From Chitinophaga arvensicola (GTDB lineage Bacteria; Bacteroidota; Bacteroidia; Chitinophagales; Chitinophagaceae): 64,000 nt of DNA. The notes under the pieces are model-generated. The model searched no databases, was not told the DNA's origin, and saw nothing but the letters and a program-made list of their open reading frames with translations. A program made the translations under genes and the position numbers. The number at the start of each line of letters is the position of its first letter. Position 1 is the stretch's first letter. Positions 36,067 to 45,554 of this stretch are shown piece by piece. Location of the stretch: positions 1,313,022 through 1,377,021 of the forward strand of contig NZ_FOJG01000001.1 in NCBI RefSeq assembly GCF_900110835.1. The letters are read 5' to 3'.

Positions 36067-36795
36067 ATGAAAAAAGCATTGATAATAGATGATGAACGCC
36101 TGGCCAGGAGTGAATTGAAAAAGTTACTGGCAGATCACCCGGAAATAGTGGTGGTAGGAGAAGCTGTGAATGCGAAGGATGGTATAGAAAAGATAGAAAC
36201 ACTTCATCCTGACTTACTGTTCCTGGATATTCAGATGCCTGATAAAACGGGTTTTGACTTGTTGGCAGAACTGGAAAAGACGCCGCAGGTAATTTTTACA
36301 ACTGCGTATGATGAATATGCGTTGAAGGCATTTGAATACAATGCGCTGGACTACCTGTTGAAGCCGGTAGAGCCCAAGCGCCTGGCAGATGCGATTCACA
36401 AATTACATCAGCAGGATGAAAAGGACCGTTTAGCCGCGTCCGGTGGTATCCGTTCCTTACTATCTGAAAACGACCAGGTTTTTGTGAAAGACGGCGACCG
36501 TTGCTGGTTTGTAAAATTGCAGGAGATCCGGCTTTTTGAGAGCGTAGGTAACTATGCCAGGGTTTATTTTGAAACCAACAAACCTTTGATTCTCAAATCA
36601 TTGAATGCATTGGAAGAAAGACTCGATGAGCGTACTTTTTTCCGTGCAAACCGTAAGCATATTGTGAATCTGCGGATGATTGAAAAAATTGACACCTATT
36701 TTAACGGCGGTTTACTGCTGGAAATGCGGGGTGGCGAGAAAATTGAAGTGAGCCGCAGACAGGCGGTGAAGTTTAAGGAAATGATGAGCCTGTAA
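36067..36795 (+). CDS. LytTR-family response regulator
   Basis: A 242-residue regulator from ATG 36067. The receiver domain has the acidic pair in LIIDDERLARSEL, the phosphoacceptor aspartate in LLFLDIQMPDKTGFDLL, and the conserved T and K in VIFTTAYDEYALKAF and YLLKPVEP. The C-terminal LytTR DNA-binding domain includes IRLFESVGNYARVYF, FFRANRKHIVNLRMI and EVSRRQAVKFKEMM. It belongs with the upstream kinase. A TTG at 36061 would add two residues. Targets are not evident; the convergent TonB receptor gene is the next neighbour. Confidence 0.94.
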   Translation: MKKALIIDDERLARSELKKLLADHPEIVVVGEAVNAKDGIEKIETLHPDLLFLDIQMPDKTGFDLLAELEKTPQVIFTTAYDEYALKAFEYNALDYLLKPVEPKRLADAIHKLHQQDEKDRLAASGGIRSLLSENDQVFVKDGDRCWFVKLQEIRLFESVGNYARVYFETNKPLILKSLNALEERLDERTFFRANRKHIVNLRMIEKIDTYFNGGLLLEMRGGEKIEVSRRQAVKFKEMMSL

Positions 36796-36815
36796 ATTCG
36801 CAGGGTCAAAAAAAT

Positions 36816-36855
36816 AAAAACGGGGCCACCTTTATCCAAAGGTGGCCCCGTTTTT
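36816..36855. terminator. Bidirectional terminator, 18-bp perfect stem
   Basis: AAAAACGGGGCCACCTTT (36816-36833) pairs perfectly with AAAGGTGGCCCCGTTTTT (36838-36855) around an ATCC loop. It separates the response regulator gene from the convergent TonB receptor gene. Confidence 0.95.
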
Positions 36856-36866
36856 ACTGTGCGGCA

Positions 36867-39242
36867 TTAGAACTTTGCAGCAATACTGGCGCTGAATCTA
36901 CGCGGCATCATTTGTCCTACGTAACTGCCCCAGTACACTTCATTGGTGAGGTTATCCAGTTTGAGGGTTATCCTGTACCGGGATTTTTCGTAACTGGTCA
37001 TGGCATTGAAAACAGTATAAGCAGGCATATAGAATGCACCACGGGAGCGGGATTGCTCTATGTACGCCTTGTCGTTATAGTTTCCTCCGATGCCCAGACC
37101 TATTCCTTTCAATGTTCCGGTCAATACATGATAGCTTAACCACAGATTGGCAGTTTGCCCGGGTCCGGTCCACTGGCGAAGGCCATCTATATCCGGGTTG
37201 GTGTTAATGGCGTAAATGTCGTTGTAGGCATAACCTGCAATCATATTAAACCCTTTAAACGGATTGGCAATGACTTCTACTTCCACGCCTTTGCTGAGCT
37301 GGCCACCATCCTGTAACTGGAACATTTCTCTTCCCGGTGTCAGGTCATTCCGGATAATATCGTCCACTTTGATATGATAGTAGCTGATAGTGCTGCTCAG
37401 TTTACCATTGAATGCATTCATTTTTACACCTGTTTCCCACTGATTGGCATGACTGGGCTTGAAGGAAGTAAAGCTGCCATCGGGCTGTCTGGCGGGAGCG
37501 TTATTACTAAAGCCATTCATATAATTCGCGAACAGGGAGATTTTGCCTGGCAGTACCTGGTAAACCAATCCCAACTTTGGCGATACGGCTGTCTGATTGT
37601 ATTTGCCGGTGGTGGTATCCTTTACAAGATCTTTACTGCCGTTATTCACAAAATGATCTACCCTTACGCTGGCCATAGCCAGTAAATTATCCGTGATATT
37701 CAATACATCGGAAACGTAAGCGCTGTAGGTGATCTGGCGGGTGGCACTCCGGTCGAATGGTACATTGGCGAGTGCTGCATCCAGGGTTTTACTGGTGAGA
37801 TCGTAGTAATGAGGATCCTGCTGGTATATGCGGATCTGATCAAATCCGTAGATCACAGCACCGCTTAAATTTTCAAGGTTATTGGTATAGTCGAGGCCCA
37901 ATACAACCCGGTTACGCATACCGGCTATGGAGAAGTCGCCGTTAAAATTCTGCTGCACTTGTGTGTATCTGACGATATTATCTTCATAACCGGGATTCCT
38001 GGATACTACTGTATCTCCCAAAACATCATTCCAGCTGTAATATCCTTTCTCCCTGGAATGTGTTCTTGAAAAGCTGGTTTTTGACACCCATTTATCAGAT
38101 AGTTTGTAATTAATTTCTCCGTAAATGGTGAAAGAGGGCTTGGTTTCATAAAGACTGTTATCGCTATAGGAACGTTTCCAGTCTATTCCCAGATCCCTTG
38201 GTGTTGGTTTGGTAAAAGACGCCTCCGGGAACATACGGTTAAAGTCATTGGCTTTCTGCGAGTATATTTCGGCATCTAACAATATAGATAACCGGCTGTT
38301 GGGTTTGTACAACAGGGAGGGTGCAACGAAGAAACGTTTTGAATAGCCGACATCCTGGAAGCTGCCGCTTTGATCGTAGGCTACATTTGTTCTGAGGAAT
38401 AAGCCTTTTTCCTTGCTCAGGGGCGTATTTACATCAGCTGTGATGCGGTGTAAGCCAAAGCCTCCAATAGTATATCCTACTTCTCCGTTAAAGTTTTCCA
38501 GCGGTTTTTTGGAAACGCGGTTCAGCAGGCCGCCAAAGGAAATAAGACTGCTACCAAACAAGGTAGCGGATGGTCCTTTCAGTACTTCGATCCGCTCTAT
38601 GTTGGCCAGTTCAATACTATTGGTTTTAAAATCCTGCAGGCCGTTACGTAGATAGCTGGTGGTGAAAAATCCACGGAGGTTAAATGAATTGGATCCATTT
38701 ACAAGTGCCTGGCTAACGCCGGTCACATTTTTAAGCACGTCGTTATAGCTCACAATCAGCTGGTCCTGTAGTAGTTCTTTTGGGATCACATTATATACCT
38801 GGGGGTTTTCCAGGTTCTTTAATGGCATGCGGGCCACATCCTCTACTTCTTTCTGGGCAAATTTATTATACCCTGCAATTACCGTTACTTCCTGCAAGGC
38901 ATGCGCATCTTTCACGATGGTCAGGTCCATTTTGAGCTGCTGTCCGGCAGAAAGCGAAATTTGTTTTTCCAGGGTCAGCCATCCGATGGATTTGATTGTC
39001 AGGGTATATGTTCCTGGTTCAATGCCTTTTATCAGGTAGGCGCCTTGTTCATCTGTTATGCCTCCTTTGTTGGTGCTTTTCAGTACCACCGGGATATAAC
39101 CAGCCGCCTTGCCATCTGCACTCCTGATAACACCCTGGATGGTGGCGTTATTGGTTTGTGCATAGCTGCATAGCACTGCGAATAAAAGTGATATGGTGAC
39201 TGCGATGTTCTTGATTGTTCTTGTTGTGAATAGCAAGCTCAT
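36867..39242 (-). CDS. TonB-dependent siderophore-type outer-membrane receptor
   Basis: A 791-residue outer-membrane receptor. A signal peptide ends at about AVLCSYAQ; then comes a carboxypeptidase-regulatory-like domain (TIQGVIRSADGKAAGYIPVV), the plug domain (YNVIPKELLQDQLIVSYNDV and LKGPSATLFGSSLISFGGLL) and a 22-strand barrel ending in MMPRRFSASIAAKF with a terminal aromatic. Plug motifs such as NSFNLRGFFTTSYLRNGLQD are typical of ferric-siderophore receptors. Uptake depends on TonB-ExbBD, not encoded here. Iron control would be expected, but no Fur site was identified with confidence. The real ligand is unknown. Confidence 0.92.
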   Translation of the reverse strand: MSLLFTTRTIKNIAVTISLLFAVLCSYAQTNNATIQGVIRSADGKAAGYIPVVLKSTNKGGITDEQGAYLIKGIEPGTYTLTIKSIGWLTLEKQISLSAGQQLKMDLTIVKDAHALQEVTVIAGYNKFAQKEVEDVARMPLKNLENPQVYNVIPKELLQDQLIVSYNDVLKNVTGVSQALVNGSNSFNLRGFFTTSYLRNGLQDFKTNSIELANIERIEVLKGPSATLFGSSLISFGGLLNRVSKKPLENFNGEVGYTIGGFGLHRITADVNTPLSKEKGLFLRTNVAYDQSGSFQDVGYSKRFFVAPSLLYKPNSRLSILLDAEIYSQKANDFNRMFPEASFTKPTPRDLGIDWKRSYSDNSLYETKPSFTIYGEINYKLSDKWVSKTSFSRTHSREKGYYSWNDVLGDTVVSRNPGYEDNIVRYTQVQQNFNGDFSIAGMRNRVVLGLDYTNNLENLSGAVIYGFDQIRIYQQDPHYYDLTSKTLDAALANVPFDRSATRQITYSAYVSDVLNITDNLLAMASVRVDHFVNNGSKDLVKDTTTGKYNQTAVSPKLGLVYQVLPGKISLFANYMNGFSNNAPARQPDGSFTSFKPSHANQWETGVKMNAFNGKLSSTISYYHIKVDDIIRNDLTPGREMFQLQDGGQLSKGVEVEVIANPFKGFNMIAGYAYNDIYAINTNPDIDGLRQWTGPGQTANLWLSYHVLTGTLKGIGLGIGGNYNDKAYIEQSRSRGAFYMPAYTVFNAMTSYEKSRYRITLKLDNLTNEVYWGSYVGQMMPRRFSASIAAKF

Positions 39243-39430
39243 ATAGATATTTGGTTAGCGATGAATCCTGGCCATTGCAATAATGCCGGGAAAATTCAGC
39301 GCAAAGTTGCGTCGATGTTGTGCAGGAAGGAAATCGGATTGGGAAAATGGTTTACGCGAAGAGGAATTTTTTCGGCAGATGTAGAACGCCCTGATACCGT
39401 TATTATTCAGATCTGGCAGGGCTGTCATAA

Positions 39431-39461
39431 AAAAGGGATGTATCATTGATACATCCCTTTT
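39431..39461 (-). terminator. Terminator of the geranylgeranylglyceryl phosphate synthase gene
   Basis: AAAAGGGATGTATCA and TGATACATCCCTTTT are perfect inverted copies with a 1-base centre, 20 bases past the stop of the minus-strand gene and followed on that strand by TTTTATGACAG. Its GGATGTATCA core also occurs in the inverted repeat at 26893-26958. Confidence 0.75.
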
Positions 39462-39479
39462 CATTTTATTATTTTATAC

Positions 39480-40235
39480 CTAAGCTTTCACTGGCACAGA
39501 ATGTACTGCATCTGCCAGTTCTTTGATCAGGGAAAGATCTTTTTCAATAGCGTTACCTACAACGAGGATATCGGCTCCGGCTTTACAATTCAGGTAGGCC
39601 TTTTCAGCATCCCGGATACCACCTCCTACAATGATAGGAGCTTGTACCTGGCTAGCCACACGGCTGATCATACTTTCCGTGATAGGTACACGGGCGCCGC
39701 TTCCTGCATCCATATAAATCACTTTCATGCCGAGCATTTCACCTGCCATAGCGGTACACATGGCAATATCTGCCTTGTCTGCCGGGATGGGAGTCGTATT
39801 ACTGATATAAGAAACGGTAGTGGGTGCGCCACCGTCAATTACCATATAGCCGGTTGAAATAACTTCCAGACCGCTTTTCTTTACAGCAGCGGCGGACACT
39901 ACGTGTTGACCGATCAGTAATTCAGGATTTCTACCTGAAATAACAGACAGGTAAAGTAAGGCATCAGCGTATTTTGATACCTGCGAAGGGCTTCCGGGAA
40001 ATAATACAACGGGAATGTTGCAGCTTGCTTTCAGCTGTTGAACGCATTCATCAAGATGATCGGAAATCACCAGACTACCTCCAAGAAAGATATAATCTAC
40101 CTCGGCAGCAGTGCATTTGTCTGCAATCTCTATGATTCCGGCAGGAGTCACCTTATCCGGATCAATTAAAACCGCGAATGCCTTTTCCTTTTTAGCCTTT
40201 CTTTCGATGAACGAAGTATATATGTTATTGTACAT
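39480..40235 (-). CDS. Geranylgeranylglyceryl phosphate synthase family protein (PcrB-like)
   Basis: A 251-residue TIM-barrel prenyltransferase that joins a polyprenyl diphosphate to glycerol-1-phosphate. Features are KAFAVLIDPDKVTPAGIIEI near the start, DYIFLGGSLVISDHLDECVQ, VVLFPGSPSQVSKYADALLY, ISTGYMVIDGG, the glycine-rich MKVIYMDAGSGA, and the phosphate-binding PIIVGGGIRDAEKAY and ADILVVGNAIEKD. Bacteroidota and Bacillota have bacterial members; the end product in Bacteroidota is not well settled. The start is set at ATG 40235 (MYNNIYTSFIERK): upstream in-frame codons to 40289 lie before the TACATTTG promoter box. Confidence 0.9.
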   Translation of the reverse strand: MYNNIYTSFIERKAKKEKAFAVLIDPDKVTPAGIIEIADKCTAAEVDYIFLGGSLVISDHLDECVQQLKASCNIPVVLFPGSPSQVSKYADALLYLSVISGRNPELLIGQHVVSAAAVKKSGLEVISTGYMVIDGGAPTTVSYISNTTPIPADKADIAMCTAMAGEMLGMKVIYMDAGSGARVPITESMISRVASQVQAPIIVGGGIRDAEKAYLNCKAGADILVVGNAIEKDLSLIKELADAVHSVPVKA

Positions 40236-40260
40236 CAATAGCGCATTGTTCCGGTTGTCG

Positions 40261-40268
40261 CAAATGTA
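40261..40268 (-). promoter_or_regulatory. Predicted promoter -7 box (TACATTTG) of the PcrB-like gene
   Basis: Minus-strand TACATTTG matches TAnnTTTG and lies 25 bases before the ATG at 40235; it decides the start in favour of that ATG. Confidence 0.6.
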
Positions 40269-40559
40269 TAATATTTTTATTAATAACACACATTGCTAAA
40301 TAAATATGCATTCAATTCATTTTCTATTCATGAACTTCATGATACCTACCTTGTTATATGTGATACAACTGTAAATATTCTGTTAACGACAAATTTTGAG
40401 CCGGATTTCTTTTGGCTTTATAACAAATGTATTGGCAAACTGTTTGCGCAATTATCCACAATCTGTGCAAAATAAAAGGGCCTTTCCAGGCATTTTAAAA
40501 TTAATTTTAGAGAACTCCGCTATACTAACTCATTCTATCATCTAAGAAAATTTACGGGC
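40269..40559. other. Divergent intergenic region upstream of nrdJ with a DnaA-box-like site
   Basis: A TTATCCACA at 40452-40460 equals the DnaA box consensus, inside a near-inverted repeat TTTGCGCA/TGTGCAAA. A 14-base palindrome TAAAATTAATTTTA lies at 40496-40509. No exact TAnnTTTG promoter, no NrdR box pair and no cobalamin-riboswitch signature were seen. Confidence 0.45.
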
Positions 40560-43500
40560 ATGAAAAATCCAGTCAATAGTCAAAATGGGCTTGCGTTCTC
40601 TCGTCATTTTACCAAAGAAGGTGTGAGTCCTTACGATCAGTTTTCCTATGAGCTCCGTTCCTCTGTGATCCGTAATCCGGGCGGTGACGTAGTGTTCGAA
40701 ATGAACCAGGTGGAAGTGCCGTCGGCATGGTCACAGATCGCTACAGATATCCTGGCGCAGAAATATTTCTGCAAGGCGGGTGTCCCTCAGACGGATGGTA
40801 GTTCGGGGCGGGAAACGTCTGTAAAACAGGTCGTTCACCGCATGGCCAATTGCTGGCGTGCCTGGGGAGAAAAGTATGGTTATTTCGCCACTGAAAAAGA
40901 TGCCCGGATATTTTATGAGGAGCTGAGCTACAGCATGCTCAACCAATCATGTGTACCCAATTCGCCCCAATGGTTCAATACAGGGTTGTTTGAAAGTTAT
41001 GGGATCAAGGGGAAGCCGCAGGGGCATTATTATGTGGAACAACATACCGGTACCCTGGAAAAATCGACTTCTGCGTATGAAAGACCCCAGCCTCATGCCT
41101 GTTTTATTCTGAGTGTGAACGACGACCTGGTAAATGACGGTGGAATCATGGATCTATGGATGCGGGAAGCGCGTATTTTTAAATATGGGTCAGGTGTTGG
41201 AACCAATTACTCCCCTATCCGTGGTGATGGGGAGAAATTAAGTGGTGGCGGCACCTCCAGCGGACTGATGAGTTTTCTCAAGATCGGCGACCGGGCAGCC
41301 GGGGCTATCAAATCGGGTGGCACTACCCGGAGAGCGGCCAAAATGGTGTGCCTGGACCTGGATCATCCTGAGATTATGGAATTTGTTAACTGGAAAGTGG
41401 AGGAGGAAAAGAAAGTGGCTGCCCTGATTGCTGCCGGTTATTCTTCTGATTATGAGGGAGATGCATATAAAACGGTGTCTGGCCAGAACTCCAATAACTC
41501 GGTAAGGGTACCCAATTCTTTTTTTCGTGTGCTGGAGGCGGATGGAGAATGGGAACTGAAAGCCAGGACCAATGGTAAAACGGTAAAGACCGTAAAGGCG
41601 AAAGATCTCTGGGATCAGATTACTTATGCCGCCTGGCGTTGTGCCGATCCCGGTACCCAATATGATACTACTATCAATGAATGGCATACTTGTCCGCAGG
41701 GAGGTCGTATTAATGCCTCCAATCCCTGTTCTGAGTATATGTTCCTGGATAATACTGCCTGTAACCTGGCATCTTTAAATCTCCGGCGCTTTTTTGATGA
41801 AGAGAAGAGCTTGTTTGACGTGCAGGGATTTGAGTATAGTGTAAGGTTGTGGACGGTAGTGCTCGAAATTTCCGTACTGATGGCGCAGTTTCCATCAAAG
41901 GAAGTGGCGCAGCTGAGCTATGAATATCGTACCCTGGGACTTGGTTATGCTAACCTTGGATCTATGCTGATGGTAAGCGGTATTGCCTATGACAGTGAGG
42001 AAGCCCGTGGAATTGCCGGCGCTATCTCTGCGATCATGACGGGCGTAGCCTATAAAACGTCGGCGGAAATGGCCGCCCACCTGGGGGCATTTCCCCGTTA
42101 TGCGGAGAACCGGGAAGCGATGCTCCGGGTAATGCGTAATCATCGTGCAGCTGCCTATGATGCTGCGGATGCTTATGACGGGCTGGAAATAAAGCCAAAG
42201 GGGATTGATGCACGATATTGCGCCGACTACCTGCTGAAATCAGCCACCAAAGCCTGGGATGAGGCGGTAAAGCTGGGTGAACAATACGGTTACCGGAATG
42301 CACAGGCAACTGTGATTGCACCTACCGGCACCATCGGGCTGGTAATGGATTGTGATACCACGGGGGTAGAACCTGATTTTGCCCTGGTAAAGTTCAAAAA
42401 GTTATCCGGAGGAGGATATTTTAAGATTATAAACCAATCTATTCCTACGGCCTTGCAGCATTTGGGCTATTCTTCCCATGAAATAAAGGCGATAGTGGAC
42501 TATGCGAAGGGAACCGGTCATTTTGCGGGAGCGCCCTATATTAACCATCAGTCGCTCAGTGAGAAAGGATTTATAGGAGAAGAACTGAAAAAGCTGGATA
42601 CGGCTGTTGCTTCTTCCTTTGACATATCCTTTGTTTTTAATGTATATACGTTGGGTGAAGAATGTCTGCAAAGATTGGGTTTCAAGGCGGAAGACTATTA
42701 TAACCTGGAATTCAGCCTGTTGCATGCGCTTGGATTTACGGATGAGCAGATAGAGGCGGCGAATGACTACATCTGTGGTACCATGACGGTGGAAGGGGCG
42801 CCTTATCTGAAGGAAGCTCATCTGCCGGTATTTGACTGTGCAAACAGGTGTGGGAAGCATGGAGAGCGGTATATCCATCCGCACGGGCATATCCGGATGA
42901 TGGCGGCGGTGCAGCCTTTTATATCCGGTGCGATCTCAAAAACAATCAATCTGCCGAATGAGGCGGTGGTGGCTGAAATTGCGGACGCATACCAGCTGAG
43001 CTGGGAATTAGGACTGAAAGCCTGTGCGCTGTACAGGGATGGCAGCAAATTGAGTCAGCCATTGAGTAATAAGAGTGATAAAAAGAAAAAGGTGGAAGTG
43101 ACAAATGAGCCGGTGGCCACTGATTTACAGCAATTAACTATAGATGAGCTGCTGGAAGAGGTAAATAAGCGGATGCTGGCGAGCCGGGATACAACCTTGA
43201 AGCGTCAGTTATCACGTATTGTGGAGCGTCAGAGCTTACCGTCCAAGCGGAGAGGATTTACGCAGAAGGCGAATGTGGGTGGGCAGGTGATTTTTGTGCG
43301 TACAGGAGAGTATAATGATGGTACGTTGGGAGAAATCTTCATTGATCTGGCGAAGGAAGGTTCCACTTTACGGAGTCTGATGAACTGTTTTGCCATTGCT
43401 GTTTCGGTGGGATTGCAGTATGGGGTGCCTTTAGAGGAGTTTGTGGATAAGTTCATTTTTACCCGTTTTGAGCCGGCGGGGGTGGTAGATCATCCGAATA

Positions 43501-43853
43501 TCAAAACGGCTACTTCTTTGATTGATTATATTTTCAGGGTGTTGGGATATGAATATTTAGGGCGTACTGATCTTGTGCATGTGCTGGATGCGCCTGAAAA
43601 TACAGGAGAAGGTGAAGAGGAGGAGGACGAAACGCCCCGTTCTTCTGTGCGCACGGATAATGGTGGTACAACTGCTTCCCGTACTCCTAAGGTGCAGGCT
43701 GTGAGCGTGTTTCAGCAGGAAAGTGGTACGCAGGATTACCTGAAAAGTATGCAAAGTGATGCGCCTGCGTGTAATACTTGTGGTCATATCACGGTGCGAT
43801 CAGGCACTTGTTACAAATGTCTGAATTGCGGCACCAGCATGGGTTGTAGCTGA
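40560..43853 (+). CDS. nrdJ: Adenosylcobalamin-dependent (class II) ribonucleotide reductase
   Basis: Reduces ribonucleotides to deoxyribonucleotides for DNA synthesis using vitamin B12 radical chemistry, without oxygen dependence. The 1097-residue protein has an N-terminal region with [15 protein letters not shown] and [10 protein letters not shown], the active-site loop [20 protein letters not shown], the [10 protein letters not shown] segment, the catalytic [20 protein letters not shown], and a C-terminal TSCPD domain ([20 protein letters not shown]). The tail [20 protein letters not shown] is a cysteine-rich zinc/thiol shuttle. No intein is apparent and the order is uninterrupted. The start is ATG 40560. 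No other B12 gene is near. Confidence 0.94.
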   Translation: MKNPVNSQNGLAFSRHFTKEGVSPYDQFSYELRSSVIRNPGGDVVFEMNQVEVPSAWSQIATDILAQKYFCKAGVPQTDGSSGRETSVKQVVHRMANCWRAWGEKYGYFATEKDARIFYEELSYSMLNQSCVPNSPQWFNTGLFESYGIKGKPQGHYYVEQHTGTLEKSTSAYERPQPHACFILSVNDDLVNDGGIMDLWMREARIFKYGSGVGTNYSPIRGDGEKLSGGGTSSGLMSFLKIGDRAAGAIKSGGTTRRAAKMVCLDLDHPEIMEFVNWKVEEEKKVAALIAAGYSSDYEGDAYKTVSGQNSNNSVRVPNSFFRVLEADGEWELKARTNGKTVKTVKAKDLWDQITYAAWRCADPGTQYDTTINEWHTCPQGGRINASNPCSEYMFLDNTACNLASLNLRRFFDEEKSLFDVQGFEYSVRLWTVVLEISVLMAQFPSKEVAQLSYEYRTLGLGYANLGSMLMVSGIAYDSEEARGIAGAISAIMTGVAYKTSAEMAAHLGAFPRYAENREAMLRVMRNHRAAAYDAADAYDGLEIKPKGIDARYCADYLLKSATKAWDEAVKLGEQYGYRNAQATVIAPTGTIGLVMDCDTTGVEPDFALVKFKKLSGGGYFKIINQSIPTALQHLGYSSHEIKAIVDYAKGTGHFAGAPYINHQSLSEKGFIGEELKKLDTAVASSFDISFVFNVYTLGEECLQRLGFKAEDYYNLEFSLLHALGFTDEQIEAANDYICGTMTVEGAPYLKEAHLPVFDCANRCGKHGERYIHPHGHIRMMAAVQPFISGAISKTINLPNEAVVAEIADAYQLSWELGLKACALYRDGSKLSQPLSNKSDKKKKVEVTNEPVATDLQQLTIDELLEEVNKRMLASRDTTLKRQLSRIVERQSLPSKRRGFTQKANVGGQVIFVRTGEYNDGTLGEIFIDLAKEGSTLRSLMNCFAIAVSVGLQYGVPLEEFVDKFIFTRFEPAGVVDHPNIKTATSLIDYIFRVLGYEYLGRTDLVHVLDAPENTGEGEEEEDETPRSSVRTDNGGTTASRTPKVQAVSVFQQESGTQDYLKSMQSDAPACNTCGHITVRSGTCYKCLNCGTSMGCS

Positions 43854-43924
43854 TTGGTGTTGCAACTTCTTGTTAATGATATGTTATTTAGCCTCTAAAA
43901 TTTCAAAGAAAAATAACATGCCTT
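43854..43924. other. Spacer after nrdJ
   Basis: First part of a 548-base gap between nrdJ and the next secreted-protein gene. Nothing recognised in these bases; the promoter-like and terminator-like elements in the rest of the gap are listed separately. Confidence 0.4.
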
Positions 43925-43932
43925 TATCTTTG
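43925..43932 (+). promoter_or_regulatory. TATCTTTG promoter-like box before a short hairpin-ended transcript
   Basis: TATCTTTG matches TAnnTTTG. A terminator-like hairpin begins only 37 bases later, so the predicted transcript would be about 60 bases. The match could also be chance in A/T-rich DNA. Confidence 0.35.
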
Positions 43933-43968
43933 TATTCAAATAGGGTTTTCATAGGATAGTAACAAATT

Positions 43969-43997
43969 GAGGGCGCTTTTCTAGGCGCCCTTACTTT
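43969..43997 (+). terminator. Terminator, probably of nrdJ
   Basis: AGGGCGC and GCGCCCT pair around a TTTTCTAG-type loop, followed shortly by a T run. It lies about 116 bases past the nrdJ stop. Confidence 0.75.
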
Positions 43998-44186
43998 TTT
44001 CCAAAAATGCCCGGTTTCTACACGCTTTTCTGGGGTCACTTACAGCCCAAAATTCTTTTGCATTTATTTTCTCATTTGATATTTTTCTGAAAAAGTCTCT
44101 TTTCTTGCATCTTTTAAAATTATGCATCGAAATATTTGATTTTTTCTAATATTTATTCTTTTCCCTAACTCGCGATATAATTTTAT

Positions 44187-44194
44187 TATATTTG
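44187..44194 (+). promoter_or_regulatory. TATATTTG promoter-like box before a possible short leader RNA
   Basis: TATATTTG matches TAnnTTTG. It precedes a 15-codon frame and a hairpin with T run, so it may start a transcript of about 115 bases. Confidence 0.4.
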
Positions 44195-44228
44195 TTATTG
44201 TATTAATTTTTATTATGGTTACTGTCCT

Positions 44229-44276
44229 ATGAAAAACCAAATATTCCTACACCGCATGACTCATCATGCACTGTAA
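44229..44276 (+). CDS. Candidate 15-residue leader peptide
   Basis: ATG at 44229 reads MKNQIFLHRMTHHAL and stops at TAA 44274-44276, 10 bases before a terminator hairpin. Position between a promoter-like box and a terminator, ahead of the gene at 44402, is what a transcription-attenuation leader would look like. Three histidines near the end are notable, but no histidine genes follow. Such a short frame can arise by chance, so this is a suggestion only. Confidence 0.25.
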   Translation: MKNQIFLHRMTHHAL

Positions 44277-44286
44277 ATGACTCTCG

Positions 44287-44316
44287 AAAGCAATGGTTCG
44301 TCCATTGCTTTTGTTT
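44287..44316 (+). terminator. Terminator-like hairpin before the secreted-protein gene
   Basis: AAAGCAATGG and CCATTGCTTT form a 10-bp perfect stem with a TTCGT loop, followed by TGTTTTTT. It ends 86 bases before the ATG of the gene at 44402. Confidence 0.8.
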
Positions 44317-44401
44317 TTTCAGGGGTTTTTACGCATATTTTTTAATCTACTAGAAATCTCAAAATATAATTGTATTTTTAAACTCGAAAATTTGACACCT
44401 T

Positions 44402-44905
44402 ATGAAGAAGCTGTTGTTAATGCTGTTGGTAGTTTTGGCCGCAGCCACATCAGCAAATGCCAGCACTGGTTTCAAGAACGGAGATAACAACGGAGATAAA
44501 AACGGCGGAGATAACAACGATAACCGTAATAATGCCAAAAACACGAATAATGCCAAGCCTGTAAGGGTAGAGGAGTTTGTGTTAATGTTTCCGCGAGTAG
44601 AGACAACGGAGAAAGTTGATGAGGCAGAGTTGGAAAAAGCTATTGTGGATTTATACAAATGGTATTTACAAAACGAGACTAAGTTAAATACAAACGACTT
44701 TCTTAAAGGAAGTGGTAAGGAACTTGCTTTCCCTTTTAAAGTGGATCCCAAGACCTTACAACAATACTTTCTGTTCATCAAGAAAAACTTCCCGGGTTTC
44801 AGCGAAGATGATCTGTCTAATGTAAAACGCAACCGGAAGAAGGAAGCACCTGTTACTGTGCGTGATGAAATGGATAATCCTATGTCGATTTCGGTTAACA
44901 GATAA
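44402..44905 (+). CDS. Secreted protein with Asn/Asp/Gly-rich linker, function unknown
   Basis: A 167-residue protein. Residues 1-20 are a signal peptide (MKKLLLMLLVVLAAATSANA). Residues 22-52 are a low-complexity linker with repeated NGDNNGDKNGGDNN-like units, encoded by repeated AACGGAGATAA-type DNA. The folded part (about 53-167) is helical and charged: VEEFVLMFPRVETTEKVDEA, AIVDLYKWYLQNETKLNTND and FKVDPKTLQQYFLFIKKNFP. I do not recognise the family. It precedes the YcxB-like gene by 20 bases on the same strand, so the two are probably cotranscribed. The linker suggests a surface or periplasmic protein. Confidence 0.7.
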   Translation: MKKLLLMLLVVLAAATSANASTGFKNGDNNGDKNGGDNNDNRNNAKNTNNAKPVRVEEFVLMFPRVETTEKVDEAELEKAIVDLYKWYLQNETKLNTNDFLKGSGKELAFPFKVDPKTLQQYFLFIKKNFPGFSEDDLSNVKRNRKKEAPVTVRDEMDNPMSISVNR

Positions 44906-44925
44906 AACTACTTTGCCAGGCGATA

Positions 44926-45414
44926 ATGCATTTAGAGTTCAACTACGATAAGGGGGAGGTATTGCATGCATTGCGCTATCATTTTATGCGGAGAGGCGAG
45001 ATTAAAGTCTTCCGTAACACCCTCATTATATTACTGCTAGCTACTTTAACAGGGTATTTTTTCCGTGTGGTAACCACTGGTGCACTAACTGGTATCGTCA
45101 TTATGACACTGGTATTGGGTTGGGTTTTCTGGTACCTGTTGCCTATTTCCATCTACCATAAGGCAGCTACTTTCAAAGACAGCATATATCTTAAATATTC
45201 GGACGAAGGGTTATTGATTTCCACCCGTGGGAGCGATCATCCCCGTAATATCAGCTGGAGTAATTTTTCCCGGGTGGTAGAAACAGAGAAATTCTTTTTT
45301 CTTTACCGCGACAAGAAAACTTTCTTCCTTATTCCAACCAGTGCCTTTCAATCAGAAGAGGCGTACCGTAGTTTCGCTGGAATACTTAAAGCGAAGTTTA
45401 GTAATTACAGATAA
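44926..45414 (+). CDS. YcxB-like membrane protein
   Basis: A 162-residue protein with two adjacent membrane helices near the N-terminus (TLIILLLATLTGYFFRVVTT and IVIMTLVLGWVFWYLLPISI) and a C-terminal soluble domain of beta strands: LKYSDEGLLISTRGSDHPRN, ISWSNFSRVVETEKFFFLYR and TFFLIPTSAFQSEEAY. This layout fits the YcxB-like family (pleckstrin-like domain after two helices), whose function is unknown. It follows the secreted protein gene at 44402 and ends before a strong terminator. Confidence 0.75.
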   Translation: MHLEFNYDKGEVLHALRYHFMRRGEIKVFRNTLIILLLATLTGYFFRVVTTGALTGIVIMTLVLGWVFWYLLPISIYHKAATFKDSIYLKYSDEGLLISTRGSDHPRNISWSNFSRVVETEKFFFLYRDKKTFFLIPTSAFQSEEAYRSFAGILKAKFSNYR

Positions 45415-45470
45415 CACTGAGGAGGCGCCCTGGTGCTTTTGCAGGATCAGCTGGTTTTTAATAAAGTATT

Positions 45471-45518
45471 TTGGGGAGATAGAAGCAGATACCTGCATCT
45501 ATCTCCCCAAATCTTTTT
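45471..45518 (+). terminator. Terminator after the YcxB-like gene
   Basis: TTGGGGAGATAGA-A-GCAG and CTGC-A-TCTATCTCCCCAA form a long stem with one bulge, followed by ATCTTTTT. It is about 56 bases past the stop. Confidence 0.85.
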
Positions 45519-45554
45519 ACGGCAAATGTCATCTGGTCCTGAACTCAGATTTTC

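Noticed and set aside
40269..40559. Cobalamin riboswitch before the B12-dependent reductase
   Set aside because: No B12-box or kissing-loop pattern could be recognised in the leader; the region is A/T-rich without the expected conserved blocks.
40560..43853. Intein or frame problem in the 1097-residue reductase
   Set aside because: Motifs run in normal order and the extra length is explained by the TSCPD domain and cysteine-rich tail; no intein splice motifs were seen.
44229..44276. Histidine-operon leader peptide
   Set aside because: Only three histidines, not consecutive, and no histidine biosynthesis gene follows; kept only as a generic leader candidate.
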